Of a DNA stretch of 37,143 nucleotides, positions 24,655 through 33,620 are shown piece after piece (position 1 is the stretch's first letter; each line of letters starts with the position of its first letter). The position numbers and the translations under genes are program-made. Origin of the DNA: Bacteriovoracaceae bacterium (GTDB lineage: Bacteria > Bdellovibrionota > Bacteriovoracia > Bacteriovoracales > Bacteriovoracaceae). The DNA lies in the NCBI GenBank assembly GCA_947448205.1, contig CANFNL010000009.1:1-37143 (forward strand), given 5' to 3'. The notes beneath the pieces were generated by a model that was not told the DNA's origin, did not search any database, and worked only from the letters and a program-made list of their open reading frames with translations.

Positions 24655-26619
24655 ATGAAATCTTGTATCGTTTTATTATTTGTGTTTGGTCTGACTGCTT
24701 GTTCAGGAGTGAAAATGATCACACCTGAGAGAAAGCTGGCAGAAAAGGTAGACACCACTAAATTTTATCACCAACAATTCTTGCAAAAAATCAATGGTGT
24801 TAAAGATAAATTCCGCCAAGGTAAAGCAGATTTAGCACTTAAAGATTTAAGTCTAATGAAAGATGAAGGACTCACTGCTGCTGAAAAAAGCACTAAGATT
24901 AATTTAATCGGAGTTATTCATTATTCGAAAAAAAATTATGAAGTAGCAGCTAAAAGTTTTGAAAATGCAATAGTGTTTTCAAAAGATGATCCGGCCCTTG
25001 AATCTCAAGTTAATTTAAATTTAGGCAGTGCCTACTATAAATTAAATCAAAATGAAAAAGCCCTCGCAGTGCTATCAGCAACTGATTTTAGAAATCTTCA
25101 AGATAGTGAAGCAAAAAAGTATCATCAATTACACGCACTCCTTTCACAACAATTAGGAAAAAAAGAACAAAGCCTTACTTCGCTAATTAGATCATTTGAA
25201 GATAAAAAAACTATCAGTGATTTAAAAAGTGAATCTCGCTACATGGAAGCTGAAGAGCTTTTTTTAAAATTATCAAATACTGAACGGGTCAGATTATTAG
25301 AGGAGTTTGACTCTGAAAAAAATTTAGCAATACCCTATCTCGCCTTTCGAGAGGCGGAGATTGCTTTTAAGCAAGGAGATAAAGATAAAGTAGCCGACTA
25401 CTCAGGCTGGATTGAAAAGCGCTATGGCAACAATTCTGAAATAGCTAAACTTTTAAAAAGTTTAGGCTTAAGAAGTGAAAACGATAATGTAAAAGTTGAC
25501 ATCCGTTATATTGGAGTTGCTCTTCCATTAACTGGAGAAAGAAAAGCTTTAGGTGAGCGAGCACTGGCCGGTATAGATGTGGCACTCGAAGAATTGAGTG
25601 CCGATCCTTCAAAAAAATACCGAATCGAAATGAAGGACACTCAAGGTTCAGCTGCAACTGGAGCCTTTGCGGTTAAGGACTTAATTGAAGTAAATAATGT
25701 TTCTGCCGTAATTGGAGGGCTTACTCCAAACTCAGCGACTAAAGAATACTTAGAAGCTAAAAATCATGGTGTGCTTTTTATTTCATTATCACCTGTATTT
25801 TTACCAAAAGAAGAAAAAAGTCATTTGCTTATAGAAATTCCAGCCTCTATTGAATCGCAAGTCAATCAACTATTTTCTCCAAAAATGATTGCAAAATTAG
25901 GAAAACGCTCAGCGATCATTTACCCAAAAAATGAATTAGGCCAAGCGTATGCCAATGAATTTTGGAGAAGATCAAAAAAAGAAAATATAGATGTAACTGG
26001 TTTGATCTCTTACGATAAAAGTGCGACTGATTTTAGAGATCCAGTAAAAAATTTATTGGGAATAAAATTTACTCGAGAACGAGAAGAAGAATCAGCTTTA
26101 GTAAATGATATTGCTAATCTTGAAAAAAATAAGAATATAAAACGATTACAAAATCTCCAGCCACAAATTGATTTTGACTGGGTATTTGTTCCTGGTTTAC
26201 CAAAAGAAGTGGTTCAAATTTTACCGAATTTTAATTATTTTGATGCCTTTAATCTTAATTACGTTGGGGTACCAAGTTGGAGATCTGAATTAATGAATAA
26301 TGAAGGCTACCGATATGGGAACGTCTATTTTATGGACGAGTCAATGTCTGCCAATGAGAGTCCCTTCACTTTGAAATTCTTTTCAAAATTTGCCAAACAA
26401 CCAAAATATGTGGAAACCATTTCATATGATGCACTTAAAATATTTTCCAATATTGTTGAATCAGAAACTAACTTAGAGACTCGTCAAGGATTGGATATCG
26501 CTGTTTCTAAAAAAGTAAGTTTTCAAGGAGAGAGTGGGATGTGGAAATTAGACGATGATATTTGGGTTAAGGAAATGGCTACATTTAAAATAAAGCGCGA
26601 GGGAGTTGAGGCTCTGTAA
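24655..26619 (+). CDS. Lipoprotein with TPR-like and periplasmic-binding domains (LpoA-like)
   Basis: A 654-residue lipoprotein. The signal peptide ends in a lipobox LTAC with C16 as the lipid site. About residues 40-270 form TPR-like helical repeats (VAAKSFENAIVFSKDDPALE, NLGSAYYKLNQNEKALAVLS). From about 283 the sequence is a type 1 periplasmic-binding fold: YIGVALPLTGERKALGERAL, then VSAVIGGLTPNSATKEYLEA and SAIIYPKNELGQAYANEFWR. This arrangement matches LpoA/LppC-type activators of penicillin-binding protein 1a. An amino-acid-binding function is the alternative. The role in cell-wall synthesis is inferred from architecture; mreB and nagZ are nearby. Confidence 0.75.
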   Translation: MKSCIVLLFVFGLTACSGVKMITPERKLAEKVDTTKFYHQQFLQKINGVKDKFRQGKADLALKDLSLMKDEGLTAAEKSTKINLIGVIHYSKKNYEVAAKSFENAIVFSKDDPALESQVNLNLGSAYYKLNQNEKALAVLSATDFRNLQDSEAKKYHQLHALLSQQLGKKEQSLTSLIRSFEDKKTISDLKSESRYMEAEELFLKLSNTERVRLLEEFDSEKNLAIPYLAFREAEIAFKQGDKDKVADYSGWIEKRYGNNSEIAKLLKSLGLRSENDNVKVDIRYIGVALPLTGERKALGERALAGIDVALEELSADPSKKYRIEMKDTQGSAATGAFAVKDLIEVNNVSAVIGGLTPNSATKEYLEAKNHGVLFISLSPVFLPKEEKSHLLIEIPASIESQVNQLFSPKMIAKLGKRSAIIYPKNELGQAYANEFWRRSKKENIDVTGLISYDKSATDFRDPVKNLLGIKFTREREEESALVNDIANLEKNKNIKRLQNLQPQIDFDWVFVPGLPKEVVQILPNFNYFDAFNLNYVGVPSWRSELMNNEGYRYGNVYFMDESMSANESPFTLKFFSKFAKQPKYVETISYDALKIFSNIVESETNLETRQGLDIAVSKKVSFQGESGMWKLDDDIWVKEMATFKIKREGVEAL

Positions 26620-26654
26620 AAATTTAAAACAGGTGTAGTTGACTACAAAAATCG

Positions 26655-26690
26655 AAAATAAAAATGCTCCCGAAGGAGCATGTTTATTTG
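26655..26690. terminator. Bidirectional terminator with a tetraloop
   Basis: ATGCTCC, loop CGAA, GGAGCAT at 26664-26681. On the minus strand the loop reads TTCG and the stem is followed by TTTTATTTT; on the plus strand a T-rich stretch follows. It closes both the lipoprotein gene and the small minus-strand gene. Confidence 0.75.
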
Positions 26691-26691
26691 C

Positions 26692-26796
26692 TTATTTTTT
26701 AGCAGCTACAATTTTCTTTTTAATTCTTAGTTTTTTCTTTGTTTGTGCAATTTTTCTTTTCATTTTTAATTCGCTACTTTTTCTACCTTGGCCCAT
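26692..26796 (-). CDS. Small highly basic protein, 34 residues
   Basis: The product starts MGQGRKSSELKMKRKIAQTK, continues with KKLRIKKKIV and ends AAKK. It has 12 lysines and 3 arginines in 34 residues and only one acidic residue. AAAGGA lies about 9 bases before the ATG, and a strong terminator follows the stop by about 11 bases, so it looks like a complete small transcription unit. The composition resembles small ribosome-associated or nucleic-acid-binding proteins, but I cannot name a family. An opposite-strand hydrophobic ORF covers the same bases and is judged to be its shadow. Confidence 0.6.
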   Translation of the reverse strand: MGQGRKSSELKMKRKIAQTKKKLRIKKKIVAAKK

Positions 26797-26948
26797 GATC
26801 TCTAATCCTTTTTGGTCGGTTACTAATTGAGAAACCCATAGTATTCAAAACTTCAAGAGAAATCTAGTATTTAATTGTTGTATCCGCCTGAGTGAAATGA
26901 TAAATTTTAAGTCAGACGATTTAGTTTGAATTTGCATTGGGTTTAACC

Positions 26949-27893
26949 ATGAGTGTTACGAAGAAAATTGCGTCAAAAAAAGCAAAGCCAAAAAAAGCGG
27001 TGCGTAAGAAAACGCGCAAAAACTCAGTTGAAGCTCCAAATGTTAAACTTCGCGTTGAAGTTTTAAAAGAGATCGAAGATCTCAAAGAAAAGCTGCGATC
27101 GCGCAGAATTCACGGCAATGAAGATAAGAAAAAAATTGCTCGGGATATGCTTGAACGCTATACCGGGCATAGTATCGCTGATTTTCAAAAACAAATTATT
27201 ATCACTAATTTTCATTATTATATCGAGCGCTTTAACGCTCTTTTACCTGACAATCACTACACTCAAGGATCAGCTTTTAAAGCTTCTACTTCTGCAAGTG
27301 CCAAAGTCACAATAATAGAATTCGGAATCGGATCGGCCATGGCGGCTTTGATTGGAGAGTTGTTAGCAGTAGTTGAGCCAAAAGCAGTTTTGTTTTTAGG
27401 TCTTGCTGGTGGTGTGCATCCTTCGCTCAACGTGGGAGACTTTGTCTTACCAATTGCTTCTATCCGTGGAGAAGGCGTTACTCAGCATTTTTTACCTGAG
27501 CAAGTTCCTGCCCTGCCGACATTTAAGGTTCAAAAATTTGTTTCGCAAATTTTAGTTGAACATGGATTAGAGTATAGAACAGGAACGATCCATTCTACTG
27601 ATTATCGTTTTTGGGAATTCGATGATCGCTTTAAGTTAAATTTATTAGAGCAAAGAGTTCTAGCCGTAGAAATGGAGACAGCAGCACTTTTTGTTTCTTG
27701 TTTTGTAAGTAAAGTAAATATTGGAGCACTTCTTTTGATTTCGGATCATCCACTTAAAGAAGGTGGGATTAAAACGAAACAATCAGCGAAAGCGGTCTTT
27801 AGAAAATTTACCGATGTTCATATTGAGCTAGGTATTGAAGCTATGGCCGATATTGCAGAAAGAGGAGAAGCGATTAGGCATTATCAATGGTAA
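26949..27893 (+). CDS. AMP nucleosidase-like phosphorylase-superfamily enzyme
   Basis: Probably hydrolyses AMP to adenine and ribose 5-phosphate. The region from about 75 to 105 (ERYTGHSIADFQKQIIITNF, then HYYIERF) resembles the AMP nucleosidase family, and the rest is a purine phosphorylase-type fold. IIEFGIGSAMAALIGELL, FLGLAGGVHPSLNVGDFVLP and VLAVEMETAALFVSCFV include the ribose- and base-contacting EMETAA segment. The first 25 residues are an extra tail rich in lysine and arginine. I chose ATG 26949 (314 residues); an in-frame TTG at 26937 is less likely, though neither has a clear Shine-Dalgarno. A different nucleoside or nucleotide substrate is possible. Confidence 0.75.
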   Translation: MSVTKKIASKKAKPKKAVRKKTRKNSVEAPNVKLRVEVLKEIEDLKEKLRSRRIHGNEDKKKIARDMLERYTGHSIADFQKQIIITNFHYYIERFNALLPDNHYTQGSAFKASTSASAKVTIIEFGIGSAMAALIGELLAVVEPKAVLFLGLAGGVHPSLNVGDFVLPIASIRGEGVTQHFLPEQVPALPTFKVQKFVSQILVEHGLEYRTGTIHSTDYRFWEFDDRFKLNLLEQRVLAVEMETAALFVSCFVSKVNIGALLLISDHPLKEGGIKTKQSAKAVFRKFTDVHIELGIEAMADIAERGEAIRHYQW

Positions 27894-27904
27894 AAACTAT
27901 TTAA

Positions 27905-28951
<1,047 letters not shown>

Positions 28952-28981
28952 GCTTTGAGCTTAGAATAAAGGTAGGCTTTC

Positions 28982-29857
28982 ATGGTGGAAAGCTCTCGAG
29001 CTAAGATAAATTTTATAAAACTCACTCCAGAAGTTCTATCATCCAAGATAGCTCTTTTAGTTTCTAATCACGAACGTGTAGTCTTTTGGAAAAGATCACC
29101 TAAATATTTTGAAGGAAGAGCGATTAGCTTTAAATTCTCAGGCAAAATCTCTCTGCGAATAAATTATAGCGATATTTCAAGAAGTGTTGAAGGCGAGGTA
29201 GTTTGTCTTAATTTTTCGCTTAATGAAATAGAATATTTTTTAAGAGGTAAGGTTGTTGAGCAGTCTGAATTAGAAAAGGAACTAGAAATAGATTTAGAAG
29301 CACATTGTTTTCGAGTTGAAAAAAGATCGAAAGAGAGACTTTTGGCTTATCCGGTATACGATATTTATGCCTATTTAAAATTTAAAAAATCACCAAAGCC
29401 CAATGTCATTTACTTTAATAAAAATGAACAAAAAAACAGAGATTTTTTTTCAGAAATAGATAATTTACAAAAAAATAAAATAGCAGCAATGTCAGCTAGT
29501 TTAGAGAAAAATGATGAAGAAGATTTGGTTGGTTTTCGTGTAGAAGATATCTCCTCAAGCGGATTAAGCTTTTTTGCTAGCTCTAAAGAAAAAGAAATAA
29601 TTCTAGATGAATTAGAAAATAGTCAATTTACACTTGTTTTAAATTTTGAAATGCAGGTTTTTACTTTAGAAGAAGCCGTAGTTGTTTATAAAATGAATTA
29701 TATTAATACTCAATTTTCTGGTGTTCCTATGTTTAAGGTAGGGATCAATTTTAAACAGAATGTTGCGTTGAAAAAGAAGATTGAAGAAACTTCTGGAATT
29801 ACAATTGATTTAGGAAATTATCAAAAAGATTTTGAAGAGTTTATAAAAAATGAATAA
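28982..29857 (+). CDS. PilZ-domain protein, likely c-di-GMP binding
   Basis: A 291-residue protein whose middle region fits PilZ. EKRSKERLLAYPVYD holds the R115-x-x-x-R119 motif, and VEDISSSGLSFFA holds the D189-x-S-x-x-G194 motif, the two parts that clamp c-di-GMP. The 70 residues between the motifs are longer than usual and charged. An N-terminal beta-rich stretch (RAISFKFSGKISLRINYSD) could be a YcgR-like flanking domain. It follows mreB by 30 bases and overlaps the next lipoprotein gene by 8 bases. A small hairpin (CTAAGC/GCTTAG, 28948-28964) covers the mreB stop but lacks a T-run. The output it controls is not visible. Confidence 0.75.
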   Translation: MVESSRAKINFIKLTPEVLSSKIALLVSNHERVVFWKRSPKYFEGRAISFKFSGKISLRINYSDISRSVEGEVVCLNFSLNEIEYFLRGKVVEQSELEKELEIDLEAHCFRVEKRSKERLLAYPVYDIYAYLKFKKSPKPNVIYFNKNEQKNRDFFSEIDNLQKNKIAAMSASLEKNDEEDLVGFRVEDISSSGLSFFASSKEKEIILDELENSQFTLVLNFEMQVFTLEEAVVVYKMNYINTQFSGVPMFKVGINFKQNVALKKKIEETSGITIDLGNYQKDFEEFIKNE

Positions 29858-30686
29858 GATTTTATTTTTTAAAATCATTTTTCTCCTAACATTAACCGCT
29901 TGTTCAAGCACACAAAAAACTCAAGATTTAAAACATGAGCTTGTTCGTGGAGAAGAGAAATTTACCTATAGTGATAAAAATGGTGACTTTATAGTTCGTC
30001 TCTCATCAGGTTTTAATAAAAAAGAAAAAACTTTTTTTTCCAAAAGATCTTTAGAGGTACCTACCAAAGAGGGGCACTCTGTTTTAGAGCAAAGTATTGT
30101 TATTTCAGATTTTGGAAGTTTGAAAAAGAGGAAAATTATATTGAGACCAAAAATGTCGCAATTTAATGTCTGGTTTGATGGGAAAAAATATTTTTCTGAG
30201 CTTAAAATAAATCCTCAAAAAAAATCGATTGATGTCAAGATGATCAGCCCTGAAAAACAATGGAATGGGATCAAGCAAGTAAAGCTTCCTTCTACTAAAG
30301 CGCTCTACTGTTTTTTCTCTCAGCTTGTAGAGTGTATTAAAACCATCGGCTTTATGGATTTAGCTATTAAAAAAGAAACTGGAAGTATGAATTTTTATGT
30401 CATTTGGGAAGGGTATCCGTATTTGAACGAAACATTTACAGATTTTCCCTCGGAGCTTATTTCCAGAGCAATATTTGAATACGATGGTAAAACACAAGAA
30501 GGAGAGCAGCGATTTAATTTAAAAGTTGCCGGACAATCCATTTTTTATGTTGTTGATAAGTTTGAAAAGATGAAAAAAATGTTTTGGGTCTCGCAAGGAA
30601 TTTCCATGATGAGTTCAGCCAATAAAAAATCTTCAGATATAAATTCACACGCCGAGATGAAAGAGTTCGGAGGAAGTATTGATTAA
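29850..30686 (+). CDS. Hypothetical lipoprotein
   Basis: The N-terminus MNKILFFKIIFLLTLTACSS is a lipoprotein signal with the lipid site at C18. The remaining 260 residues look beta-rich, with no recognised domain. It overlaps the preceding PilZ gene and the following permease gene by 8 bases each, so it belongs to that run. A substrate-binding role for the permeases is not supported: the length and sequence do not resemble the large Opp/Dpp binding proteins. Confidence 0.78.
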   Translation: MNKILFFKIIFLLTLTACSSTQKTQDLKHELVRGEEKFTYSDKNGDFIVRLSSGFNKKEKTFFSKRSLEVPTKEGHSVLEQSIVISDFGSLKKRKIILRPKMSQFNVWFDGKKYFSELKINPQKKSIDVKMISPEKQWNGIKQVKLPSTKALYCFFSQLVECIKTIGFMDLAIKKETGSMNFYVIWEGYPYLNETFTDFPSELISRAIFEYDGKTQEGEQRFNLKVAGQSIFYVVDKFEKMKKMFWVSQGISMMSSANKKSSDINSHAEMKEFGGSID

Positions 30687-31590
30687 GTTAATTAATAAAC
30701 TTCTCTATGCCTTTTTGACTATCTTTGTTGCTTTAACGGCTATTTTTTTTGTTATTCGACTCTCTCCTGGAGATCCAGTTGAAACAGTGCTGGGGCAGAA
30801 AGCAACTCAGGCTGAGATTGTAAAACTAAAGGCTCAGTTAGGATTAGATCTACCCTTGTTCAGTCAATATCGCCATTATTTAATTGCTTTAACAAAGGGC
30901 GATTTAGGTAAAACGATATTTGGTGCTGAAGACGTAAAAAGATTATTAGAAGAAAGAATGAAGCCAACAATTATTCTGGCAACAATTTCTGTGAGCCTAT
31001 CTGCAGTCCTTGGAATGTTTTTAGGATTAATGGCGGGAGTAAGAAAAAATAAAATATTTGATAAAATATCTCGATTGATTTCTTTATTTGCGCTATCTTT
31101 TCCTATTTTTTCATTAGCACCATTGCTTGTTTTATTTTTTTCAATAAAACTTAATTTATTCCCCGTATCTGAATGGGGAAGTTTAAAACATATATTTCTT
31201 CCTATTTTAACTCTCGTTATTCCATTGTCAGCTGTGATTATGCGAGTGACTAGGAATAAATTTCTAGAAGAAGTGAATTCACCGTGGGTAGTTATCACCC
31301 GATCAAAAGGCTTAGGTGAAGCTGCCATCCTACTTAGAATCTTAAAAGTTTGCTTACCCACTATTTTAAATGTGGTGGCTATTCAATTATCCGTAGTCAT
31401 TGCAGGAACCATGATTACAGAATCAATTTTTGATATACCTGGAATGGGCTCACTTTTGTTTGATGGTATTCAAAATCGGGATTATCCAATTGTTCAAGGT
31501 GTAATTATTTACTCAACGATAACTTATATGATTATTTATTTCCTCATAGATTATATTAATGAAAAAATAGATCCAAGAACCCAAAGTTAA
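30679..31590 (+). CDS. Oligopeptide/dipeptide-type ABC permease, DppB/OppB family
   Basis: An inner-membrane subunit of a peptide-type ABC importer. RLSPGDPVETVLGQKATQAE and LKAQLGLDLPLFSQYRHYL are the DppB/OppB N-terminal signature, followed by five hydrophobic spans; VITRSKGLGEAAILLRILKV is the EAA loop that meets the ATPase. It starts at TTG, with AGGA about 5 bases upstream, and overlaps the lipoprotein gene. A second permease follows. No ATPase or large binding-protein gene lies in the window. Confidence 0.87.
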   Translation: MIKLINKLLYAFLTIFVALTAIFFVIRLSPGDPVETVLGQKATQAEIVKLKAQLGLDLPLFSQYRHYLIALTKGDLGKTIFGAEDVKRLLEERMKPTIILATISVSLSAVLGMFLGLMAGVRKNKIFDKISRLISLFALSFPIFSLAPLLVLFFSIKLNLFPVSEWGSLKHIFLPILTLVIPLSAVIMRVTRNKFLEEVNSPWVVITRSKGLGEAAILLRILKVCLPTILNVVAIQLSVVIAGTMITESIFDIPGMGSLLFDGIQNRDYPIVQGVIIYSTITYMIIYFLIDYINEKIDPRTQS

Positions 31591-31598
31591 ATATTGGT

Positions 31599-32432
31599 AT
31601 GAGAAAAAAAATAACAAATGAAATGAAATTAGGTTCTGGGATTTTATCTCTTTATGGGGTTTGGGCTTTTGCTTGGTTTATTTATCGTTATTTGATAATG
31701 GGAACAATCACTCGTCCTTATACTCCAGAATTAAATATGAAAATGGAATTAGCGCTTCCGTTGAGCAATGGACTTTTTTTGGGATCGGACTTACTTGGAA
31801 GATCATTATTAGAAGTACTATCAGCTGGATTAACTTATTCATTAACTATTTCTTTAATCGTAACAATTGCAACAGCATCAATCGGCATTTTGATGGGCTA
31901 TATGGCAATCAAGGCACCAAGTTGGTTTAAACTCATTTTTGATTTACTTATTAATTTAGTATTTATTTTTCCAAGTATCTTAATAGCCATTATGATAATG
32001 GCCGTTACTGGCCAGTCGATGAAAGGACTTATCTTTGCACTCATCATTACTGGTTGGCCTGGATATGCAAAAATTGCGAGGGGAGAATCCAAGCGCGTTT
32101 TAGCTTTATCCTACGTTGAAGGAGCCCGAGCAATTGGTGTAGGAGAAGTAAGATTGTTCTTTCGTATTATTGTTCCAGCGATAATCCCGGTAATGATTGT
32201 GAATATGGTGTTAGGAATTAGTGGCGTTATTATAAGTGAAGCAGCTCTAGGATTTTTGGGACTAGGAGCTAGCCCCTATTCTTGGGGGGCGATGCTTGGT
32301 GCTGCAAAAACAGTTTTATTAGAAGCACCCCATATTGCGATGATTTTAAGCCTCACAATGGCAGGGCTTATCATTGGATTAAATTTATTAGGTGATGGTC
32401 TAAGAGATTTTTTAGACCCCAAAGAAAACTAA
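31599..32432 (+). CDS. Oligopeptide/dipeptide-type ABC permease, DppC/OppC family
   Basis: Second membrane subunit of the importer, 277 residues. LGSDLLGRSLLEVLSAGLTY and a run of hydrophobic spans mark the DppC/OppC family; YVEGARAIGVGEVRLFFRII is the EAA loop. The C-terminal half ends with LGFLGLGASPYSWGAMLGAA and LLGDGLRDFLDPK, both standard. It starts 8 bases after the first permease. Transport of peptides, or of cell-wall peptides, is inferred from the family and from nagZ immediately downstream. Confidence 0.87.
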   Translation: MRKKITNEMKLGSGILSLYGVWAFAWFIYRYLIMGTITRPYTPELNMKMELALPLSNGLFLGSDLLGRSLLEVLSAGLTYSLTISLIVTIATASIGILMGYMAIKAPSWFKLIFDLLINLVFIFPSILIAIMIMAVTGQSMKGLIFALIITGWPGYAKIARGESKRVLALSYVEGARAIGVGEVRLFFRIIVPAIIPVMIVNMVLGISGVIISEAALGFLGLGASPYSWGAMLGAAKTVLLEAPHIAMILSLTMAGLIIGLNLLGDGLRDFLDPKEN

Positions 32433-32453
32433 AAACAAGGTAGAGGAAGATAT

Positions 32454-33548
32454 ATGACTAAATTAGGACAATTGGTCTTCACAGGTATAAGCGGATTAGC
32501 CCTCAAAGCAGAAGAGAAAAACTTTATCGAGAAAGAGGATGTTGGTGGAGTCATTTTATTTTCTAATAATTATGAATCTCCTGCTCAGTTGGCAGAGCTA
32601 GTCAATAGCATTCAAGTCCTTCGATCTGAGTACCCACTTTTCATTGCCACCGATCATGAAGGGGGAAGAGTTGTAAGATTTAAAACACATTTCACTCAAT
32701 TTCCACCAATGCTTGAGATTGCTAAACTAGAATCACCAAAATTATTTTTTGAAGTTGCCTCAATTATGAGTGAAGAGTTATTAGCTTGCGGTGTAAATTT
32801 AAATTTAGCACCGGTCTGTGATATCTGGAATAATGAGCAAAATAAAGTCATTTGGGATCGAGCGTTTGGAACAGATCATGAATCAGTCTCAAAATATATA
32901 TCATCAATGATTCGAGGCTTTCAAACTAATGGAGTCTTATCATGCGCTAAGCATTTTCCAGGGCATGGAAATACTATTAAAGATTCGCACTTTGATTTAC
33001 CAATTGTAAAAAAAGCACTTGAACAAATAAAAGCAGAGGAATTTCAACCATTCATCAAGGCAATTAAAGCCAGAGTTGATTTTGTAATGATGGCCCATGT
33101 AATTGTGGAAGAAATTGATTCGGATTTACCTTGCTCCCTTTCACCAAAGGCCCATGATATTTTACGAAATGAATTAAAGTTTAAGGGATTAATTTTGTCT
33201 GATGATATGCAAATGAAGGCCATTACTGATCACCGTGGAACTGGTGAAGCTGCAATGTGTGCGATCAAAGCTGGAAGTGACTTAGTTGAGTATCGCGATA
33301 TGGATCAGGCTATTTTAGGTCTTGAGGGTTTAAAAAAGGCACATAAAGATAAAACAATTAAAGCTCAGGATTTTGCAGAACGATTGGCAAGAGTAGAAGA
33401 AACCAAAAAAAGATTTTTTCAGGAATATAAACCAATTTATGTACCAGATATTGAAAAAAAATTTAGTAGAAAGGCAAGTCAAGTATTCGCTGATGATTTA
33501 AGGAAAAAGATTGCCGAGAAAAATGCTCAGAAACTTTTAAGAGGCTAA
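32454..33548 (+). CDS. nagZ: Beta-N-acetylglucosaminidase NagZ (GH3)
   Basis: Cleaves GlcNAc from peptidoglycan-derived anhydromuropeptides in the cytoplasm. The family-defining segment KHFPGHGNTIKDSHFDLP holds the His/Asp catalytic loop. ATDHEGGRVVRFKTHFTQFP, LNLAPVCDIW and LILSDDMQMKAI, the last with the nucleophile Asp, are also present. At 364 residues it is a little longer than the E. coli enzyme. No signal peptide. The ribosome binding site is GAGGAAG. Its place right after two peptide-type permeases suggests muropeptide recycling or use of prey cell wall. Confidence 0.9.
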   Translation: MTKLGQLVFTGISGLALKAEEKNFIEKEDVGGVILFSNNYESPAQLAELVNSIQVLRSEYPLFIATDHEGGRVVRFKTHFTQFPPMLEIAKLESPKLFFEVASIMSEELLACGVNLNLAPVCDIWNNEQNKVIWDRAFGTDHESVSKYISSMIRGFQTNGVLSCAKHFPGHGNTIKDSHFDLPIVKKALEQIKAEEFQPFIKAIKARVDFVMMAHVIVEEIDSDLPCSLSPKAHDILRNELKFKGLILSDDMQMKAITDHRGTGEAAMCAIKAGSDLVEYRDMDQAILGLEGLKKAHKDKTIKAQDFAERLARVEETKKRFFQEYKPIYVPDIEKKFSRKASQVFADDLRKKIAEKNAQKLLRG

Positions 33549-33595
33549 TATTTCCTAATCCAACAACCCCTCATTAAAATTCTCTTTTATCTGAT

Positions 33596-33611
33596 ATCAT
33601 AAAGTTATGAT
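33596..33611. repeat. Short inverted repeat before the TadC-like gene
   Basis: ATCATAA, AG, TTATGAT: 7-bp perfect arms just upstream of the GGGGATAGA-ATG start region. It could fold over the translation start or be an operator; chance is also likely in AT-rich DNA. Confidence 0.35.
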
Positions 33612-33620
33612 GGGGATAGA

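Noticed and set aside
26639-26830. Hydrophobic 63-residue plus-strand ORF starting at TTG
   Set aside because: It runs through the terminator hairpin and lies opposite the basic minus-strand gene, whose AAA/AAG codons read as Phe/Leu on the other strand; no ribosome binding site.
29850-30686. Lipoprotein as the substrate-binding protein of the permeases
   Set aside because: At 278 residues it is about half the size of Opp/Dpp binding proteins and has none of their motifs.
30876-31361. 161-residue minus-strand ORF within the DppB-type permease gene
   Set aside because: The permease frame carries family motifs throughout; the opposite frame is low-complexity and has no support.
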